Positions 33,767 through 38,157 of a stretch of DNA of 38,157 nt are shown here, in pieces. Made by a program: the position numbers and the translations under genes. The stretch comes from an uncultured Sphingobacterium sp. (GTDB taxonomy: Bacteria > Bacteroidota > Bacteroidia > Sphingobacteriales > Sphingobacteriaceae), in assembly GCA_947630335.1 (NCBI GenBank), contig CANRHE010000008.1:1-38157 (forward strand), read 5' to 3'. Position 1 is the first letter of the stretch. Each line of letters starts with the position of its first letter. Under the pieces are notes generated by a model, which was not told the origin of the DNA, did no database searches, and saw only the letters and a program-made list of their open reading frames with translations.

Positions 33767-35958
33767 TAATAACAATCTGTTAGTATTTGTTTGTTATCTA
33801 TGTAATGCTGTAATGATTTTCCATTTTTTTCGAAACAAATGCTATTCAAGCTGATTTCGACATCCTTTTGCATTGCCAAAGAACCGCAAATCATGATAAC
33901 ACCATTCTCTTGTAATAATCGAGTGAAGTAATGCGCATCTCTTTGGATTAAATCCATTACATATTGTTTGCTTTCTTCTCGCGAATAAGCGAAATGAATT
34001 TGCGTTAATCTTTGTTTTTCAATCTGCTCATCTGCAAATTGTTGATAGCTTTGTGTAAGGGAATTGTTATTTCTGAAGCCAACGTAAAGCTGAATTTCTT
34101 TTTGAGAATTGTTCTCATGAATTATTCCTAGGAAAGGAGCAATGCCAGTCCCATTTGCTATTAGTGCGATTTTATTTGCTGATTGTGGCAGATGGAAATT
34201 TTTGTTTTCCATTATTCTTGCCGAAATGGTATCGCCAACATTTAAATAATGAAGATAGCTTGAGCCTAGTCCATTTTCAAATAACTTAATAATCAGTTGG
34301 ATATTTCCATTTACTTTTCCGACCGAGTAAAAGCGCTCTTGATTATCGTTAGCAGGATAAATCGCCAGTAAATCACCAGATTGGAAACCTTGTTTTTTGC
34401 TCGGTTTAAGTATAATTTTGAAGGTACTGTTATCTGCAGTGACAGATGTTTTTTCAACAACAGTAAACTTCTTCAAACTTGGGATTTTGACACTATACAC
34501 TGCAGGGGAGGTGACCAATGTAATCGAAGATTTATGCGACCACTCGTTTGCCCATTGAACGAACTCATTCGGAGAACGATCGTTTACCGTATGAATGGGT
34601 AGTAATGATGAACTCCATTTTTGCGATGATAATAGAGCATCTACTTGATATGCAAAAGCACAGTAATCTGCATAGGATTTGGAGCCAAAACCAATTACTG
34701 AATATTGTATATTTTGCTGTTGCGGGAATTGTTCCACTAAATCTATAAATGTATTCCCATTACTTGGTGGATCACCTAGTCCATAGGTCGAAGCGAATAC
34801 CAGCAAATGTTTTGCATTAGGAAATAGTCCATATTTGTTCATTTCGCAGAGGTAGACTTTCTGACCTTCCGAAAGGAGTTGATTTTGGATTTGATTGGCA
34901 AAGAACAGCGTGGTACCATTTTCCGAACCAACTAGAATAACGATTTCGGCTTCAGAAGCTTTGAACTTGTTTTTTATTTTTGTGCGAGTCCGTTTGAAAG
35001 TAATTACAAATCCCGTGTAAATAAAGAATACAATATTCAGGGAAGCTAAACCTAATATAATAGCCCAAATAATATTCGTACGTCCTGTGTGAAGATCGAT
35101 GTTTATCTTTTCCAAAACTGCGCTATAAGGATAGATAGATTCAGAAATGATTTCTCCAGTTACTTGATTGATGCTTACGGATTTGTTTTGTAAATGAATG
35201 ATAAAAGGCTCTTCCGCATCCTCTGGGATAAAAGGGAATTCGACACGTTCTACATTTGCTAATTTGGTATTGGCGAAGAATTCAAAATTCTTTAATTCTT
35301 TATCTTTTTCTTCGCTGTTGGCATGCTCCACCTCTACGTTTTCGGATTTCATCATGTCAAGACGAACGACAAAAATAATTGTGCCTGTCACGGCAATCAC
35401 TAGTACAGGAATGAGTAGCCAACGTCCAGTGATAACGTGAAAATATTGTGAGAAAAAGTCTTTGTTTACCTTGTTGAAGAAATGACGGATTCCTTTTTGC
35501 CTTTTTAGAATGAGGATAAAACCGCTGATTGTAATTAACATCAGCAAAAATGAAACTACACCAACGATAGTACGACCAGTTTCTTTCAGAAATAGAGATC
35601 TATGTAAGGCGGTAGTCCATTGGATAAATTGGCTTTTGGGCTTAATATCACCCAGTTTCTCGCCAGTTAAAGGATTGATATACGCTTGAAACGGGTTACC
35701 TTCTTCGTCCAGAGCATCAATGGTCACAAAGTCATTATGGTCGACTTTGATTTCTAATATTTCATAATATGCCTCGCGCAGCACAGGTAAGCTTTCCGCA
35801 AGGGTTATTTCGTTGAATTTCTCTACTCGGTAGGCTGGTACTTTTTCATCTATAGCATCATAAGCTAATATAATTCCTGTAACAGATAATATTAACAAAA
35901 ATAAAGAGGAAATGATGGCTAGTGCTAAATGTGCATACCTCCAAATGGATAATGTCAT
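33766..35958 (-). CDS. PepSY membrane protein fused to flavodoxin and NAD(P)H reductase
   Basis: 730-residue inner-membrane oxidoreductase. The N-terminal half is PepSY_TM, with four membrane segments (about 11-33, 129-150, 178-197, 295-322) and large extracytoplasmic PepSY loops. A flavodoxin domain follows (about 337-485, VILVGSENGTT phosphate loop), then a CysJ-like FAD/NAD(P)H reductase unit (about 505-725, with RFYSVGKV and IANGTGIAPFLG). Electrons would pass from NAD(P)H through FAD and FMN to the periplasmic face. apbE overlaps its 3' end and a DUF2271 gene sits 3 bases before it. Ferric or siderophore reduction is one plausible role. Confidence 0.87.
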   Translation of the reverse strand: MTLSIWRYAHLALAIISSLFLLILSVTGIILAYDAIDEKVPAYRVEKFNEITLAESLPVLREAYYEILEIKVDHNDFVTIDALDEEGNPFQAYINPLTGEKLGDIKPKSQFIQWTTALHRSLFLKETGRTIVGVVSFLLMLITISGFILILKRQKGIRHFFNKVNKDFFSQYFHVITGRWLLIPVLVIAVTGTIIFVVRLDMMKSENVEVEHANSEEKDKELKNFEFFANTKLANVERVEFPFIPEDAEEPFIIHLQNKSVSINQVTGEIISESIYPYSAVLEKINIDLHTGRTNIIWAIILGLASLNIVFFIYTGFVITFKRTRTKIKNKFKASEAEIVILVGSENGTTLFFANQIQNQLLSEGQKVYLCEMNKYGLFPNAKHLLVFASTYGLGDPPSNGNTFIDLVEQFPQQQNIQYSVIGFGSKSYADYCAFAYQVDALLSSQKWSSSLLPIHTVNDRSPNEFVQWANEWSHKSSITLVTSPAVYSVKIPSLKKFTVVEKTSVTADNSTFKIILKPSKKQGFQSGDLLAIYPANDNQERFYSVGKVNGNIQLIIKLFENGLGSSYLHYLNVGDTISARIMENKNFHLPQSANKIALIANGTGIAPFLGIIHENNSQKEIQLYVGFRNNNSLTQSYQQFADEQIEKQRLTQIHFAYSREESKQYVMDLIQRDAHYFTRLLQENGVIMICGSLAMQKDVEISLNSICFEKNGKSLQHYIDNKQILTDCY

Positions 35959-35961
35959 TTG

Positions 35962-36453
35962 TTATTGAACTTTTATAAAACGAATTAAACGTATATAACC
36001 CGTACCTTTAACACCCTCCTTACTGTCTAAAATAGTAGTAGTTAAAGGAAATTCTGCATCTTTAACATAATATTTTTGTGTTTCTACAGCAGATTCAAAA
36101 CGTAATTTGTAACCTTTATTTAATAGATCCGTAGCAAATTCAATGATACGAGTAGCTCGTGCCCCTCCAGCAATAGAAGCGCCAGTAATACCATTTAACT
36201 TTTCTTTTTTCTTTTTACTGAATTTATCCCATTCTGGTAAGGTATTATACCATTCACTATCGGGACCTAAAACTGAAAGTGTTTTTTCATATTGACCCTG
36301 AGAGTTTATCAAAGAAATAATCACATAAGCTTCTTTTCCTGTATAATTCTGCATTTGTATCATGCATTTGTATTTGCTTGTTTGAGCAGAAAGTGTACTA
36401 AACGATACGATTGTAAATAATGTTAGTGCAAAATATTTTAAGTATGCTTTCAT
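35962..36453 (-). CDS. Secreted DUF2271-type protein, possible flavinylation target
   Basis: 163-residue exported protein with a signal peptide ending near SAQ (residue 24). The body follows the DUF2271 pattern: AYVIISLINSQGQYEKTLSVLG, then LPEWDKF, then a NGITGAS segment at 87-93. That segment resembles the ApbE attachment motif D-x-x-S/T-G-A-T/S, with S93 as the possible FMN acceptor. It lies between the ankyrin-repeat gene (1-base gap) and the PepSY reductase (3-base gap), so it probably accepts electrons from that reductase outside the membrane. Family assignment is fair; flavinylation is inference. Confidence 0.75.
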   Translation of the reverse strand: MKAYLKYFALTLFTIVSFSTLSAQTSKYKCMIQMQNYTGKEAYVIISLINSQGQYEKTLSVLGPDSEWYNTLPEWDKFSKKKKEKLNGITGASIAGGARATRIIEFATDLLNKGYKLRFESAVETQKYYVKDAEFPLTTTILDSKEGVKGTGYIRLIRFIKVQ

Positions 36454-36454
36454 C

Positions 36455-37954
36455 TTATTTTTTTAAAAAATCAATGTTAACGTTATTGTTTTTTAGGAAA
36501 TCATTTTGGTTAGCTAATTCAAAAGCTGTTTCATCAAATTCAGTTTTAAGTTCTGCGTTTATACCGGCATTGATTAATACTCTTAAAACTTTATCATCTT
36601 TGGCCGTTAAGGCAGCTTTGTGCAATGCCGTATTTCCCTCTTCGTCTTGTGCATTGACGTCAATGCCTAATTGAATGGCTTTATTTATTAAATCTAGGTT
36701 TTGTTTTTCTACAGCTAGATGTAACAGTGTACTCCCATCTTGTTGAGGCGAAATAATATTTACTCCAGCATTTTTTAATACGATGAGTTTCTCTTCAAAA
36801 TCATCCGGTTGGGGTGTAGTGCCTGGGCGTCCAGTAGCTCCAGCTGGACGGAAAGAATTAAACCAATAATAAGCAAGGTTATTACCATTCCTATCAACAA
36901 TATTAATGTCAGCTCCGTTTTTAATTAAGAAGGAAGTTATTTCTGCAGTTCCTGTGGCTATTGCTTTGGTGAGAGCAGATTCTCCATTTTCGTTTGTAGC
37001 ATTAATATTATTAACGTTAGCTAATAATGTTTTGATAAAATCAATATTTGTACCTGCTGATGCTACAATTAAAATTGTATTGCCACTTTTATCTCTCTGA
37101 GCTAAATCAACACCTTGTCCAATAAAATAATTTATTAAGTCTGTATTGGGTCTTCGAGCAATCACATGAAGAATATTTGCACCATCTGGATTAACTACTT
37201 TTGGATTTAACTTATACTTTGTGATTAATGTCTCGAATACATCAAGACCATTTTGTTTTTGGCGAGAACCTTGAGTCGCAAAAAATAATGCTTGGTCTGT
37301 TGGCTTGATTCCACGATTAATAAGTTGATCTATGATAGTCAAATTACCTAATTTGGCAGCATAATCAGCCACGGTACGTCCATAGTTATCCTTATCTGTT
37401 AATGATATACCTTTTGATATGAAATAATCAGTTATTTTTAAGTCAGTATCTGATGGGATAGCGTACATGATTAGATTAGCACCATTTTCATATTTAGCTT
37501 TTGGGTCGACCCCTGCTTGGAATAAAGCGTCAAATACAGCAATGTTTTTATTTGACATAGCAGCGTAAGCAATAACAGACTCACCATGACTATCGGTGTA
37601 GTTGACATCAGATCCTTTTGCTATTAAGTAATTTACTAATTCAAGATTACCTTGGGCTGCAGCCCATTGTAAATATGTTCTCGAATGATGAGTTTTTTTA
37701 CTAATACTATTTCCCTCTTGTTCGATAAGATAAATGATTACATCGTTAGGAGCTTTATTATTAATCGCCATTACCACAGGGTCAAAAAAACCTGCATTTT
37801 GTTGTGATGGACTGTTACCTTTTGCAATTTCTGCTTTTACAGTATTTAGATTGGGAGAAGATTTCCAAAAATCAGCTGACATTAATGTATTGTCTTGTGC
37901 TTTACTAAATAACGCGGCAGCCAATAATAAAGTAGTAAAGAATGTCTTTTTCAT
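36455..37954 (-). CDS. Secreted ankyrin-repeat protein
   Basis: About 499 residues, exported. The signal peptide MKKTFFTTLLLAAALFSKAQ begins at the ATG at 37954; an upstream in-frame ATG at 37996 is less likely because it lies almost on the predicted transcript start and would bury the signal. About a dozen ankyrin repeats follow (for example TYLQWAAAQGNLELVNYLIAKG and TLLHLAVEKQNLDLINKAIQLG), with one gap containing a Gly/Pro-rich insert. It is first in the four-gene operon with DUF2271, PepSY reductase and apbE. Ankyrin arrays bind proteins, so it may be a periplasmic partner or scaffold. Confidence 0.85.
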   Translation of the reverse strand: MKKTFFTTLLLAAALFSKAQDNTLMSADFWKSSPNLNTVKAEIAKGNSPSQQNAGFFDPVVMAINNKAPNDVIIYLIEQEGNSISKKTHHSRTYLQWAAAQGNLELVNYLIAKGSDVNYTDSHGESVIAYAAMSNKNIAVFDALFQAGVDPKAKYENGANLIMYAIPSDTDLKITDYFISKGISLTDKDNYGRTVADYAAKLGNLTIIDQLINRGIKPTDQALFFATQGSRQKQNGLDVFETLITKYKLNPKVVNPDGANILHVIARRPNTDLINYFIGQGVDLAQRDKSGNTILIVASAGTNIDFIKTLLANVNNINATNENGESALTKAIATGTAEITSFLIKNGADINIVDRNGNNLAYYWFNSFRPAGATGRPGTTPQPDDFEEKLIVLKNAGVNIISPQQDGSTLLHLAVEKQNLDLINKAIQLGIDVNAQDEEGNTALHKAALTAKDDKVLRVLINAGINAELKTEFDETAFELANQNDFLKNNNVNIDFLKK

Positions 37955-38006
37955 ATCCAGTAATGTATATTTATCTATTATCTTTATTTGAATCAATTCT
38001 AAATAA

Positions 38007-38037
38007 CAAATGTAGGAATATTTATAGCTTTAGCAAA
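38007..38037 (-). promoter_or_regulatory. Promoter of the ankyrin-apbE operon
   Basis: On the minus strand TTTG (38034-38037), exactly 19 bases, then TACATTTG (38007-38014): a full consensus match. The predicted start near 38000 favours the ATG at 37954. Confidence 0.75.
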
Positions 38038-38099
38038 GTCTTTTAAAAAATTATCTAAAGTCATCCTTTGTTCAACATTATTTTTACAAAAAAATGGCA

Positions 38100-38129
38100 T
38101 TGTATGATAAGCGAACTTGTTTATATTTG
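38100..38129 (+). promoter_or_regulatory. Promoter at the right edge
   Basis: TTG (38100-38102), exactly 19 bases, then TATATTTG (38122-38129). Full consensus match, reading out of the window. Confidence 0.65.
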
Positions 38130-38133
38130 CCAC

Positions 38134-38157
38134 ATGCAAAAAGTATTATACTTCTTA
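38134..38157 (+). CDS. Start of a gene cut by the window edge
   Basis: An ATG five bases after a consensus -7 box opens MQKVLYFL and continues past the end of the window. The hydrophobic start could be a signal peptide. If this ATG is real the message would be nearly leaderless; a later start is possible. No function can be given. Confidence 0.35.

Overview
The window looks like chromosome of a low-GC Bacteroidota, most likely a Sphingobacteriaceae member (Sphingobacterium or Pedobacter relative). The grounds are: promoter -7 boxes of the TAnnTTTG type, several with a TTG or TTTG 19-20 bp upstream; almost no Shine-Dalgarno sequences except two strong ones; and gene content typical of that group (N-acyltransferase-argG-argC, ccoI/ccoS next to hemN, the PepSY flavoreductase/ApbE operon, short DUF proteins). 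No rRNA, tRNA, CRISPR array, insertion sequence or prophage was seen. Genes are densely packed and many are separated by hairpin terminators.

Layout, left half. The 3' part of topB (topoisomerase III) is followed by hypA-hypB (nickel delivery, with no hydrogenase or urease in view) and a conserved hypothetical. Next comes a metal homeostasis block: a ZIP transporter (minus strand) diverging from an MntR/DtxR-type repressor (plus strand), with a perfect 6-bp inverted repeat between the -33 and -7 boxes of the ZIP promoter, then a TerC-family membrane protein. After this lie a tandem nitrilase-fold protein whose second domain has lost catalytic residues, and a divergent pair (a 103-aa acidic protein and rpsU), both with strong Shine-Dalgarno sequences. 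A radical-SAM aminomutase-like protein and a small membrane protein follow. The arginine cluster (GNAT, argG, argC) is preceded by an untranslated region with a 44-codon Arg-rich leader ORF. A DUF3472 protein paired with a sulfatase, then clpC, complete this half.

Right half. ettA, a soluble FixL-like PAS histidine kinase that keeps the haem-PAS signature residues, and a response regulator joining a receiver domain directly to a CRP/FNR effector domain form one tight run of genes. Immediately downstream is a CRP/FNR-type palindrome, then a microaerobic operon: a small Cys-tailed 2-hydroxyacid-dehydrogenase-like protein, hemN, ccoI and the short gene ccoS. I read this as a condensed oxygen-sensing circuit in which the FixJ and FixK steps of rhizobia are merged in one protein. 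A trimethylamine monooxygenase-like flavoprotein with a structured leader follows. On the minus strand is a four-gene operon (ankyrin-repeat protein, DUF2271 protein, PepSY-flavodoxin-reductase fusion, apbE) that fits covalent flavinylation and electron transfer across the inner membrane. A new gene starts at the right edge.

The most interesting points are the FixL/receiver-FNR circuit and its target operon, the arginine leader ORF, the two Shine-Dalgarno-bearing neighbours (one of them rpsU), and the ankyrin-containing flavinylation operon. Functions are inferred from motifs read by eye; no database search was run.
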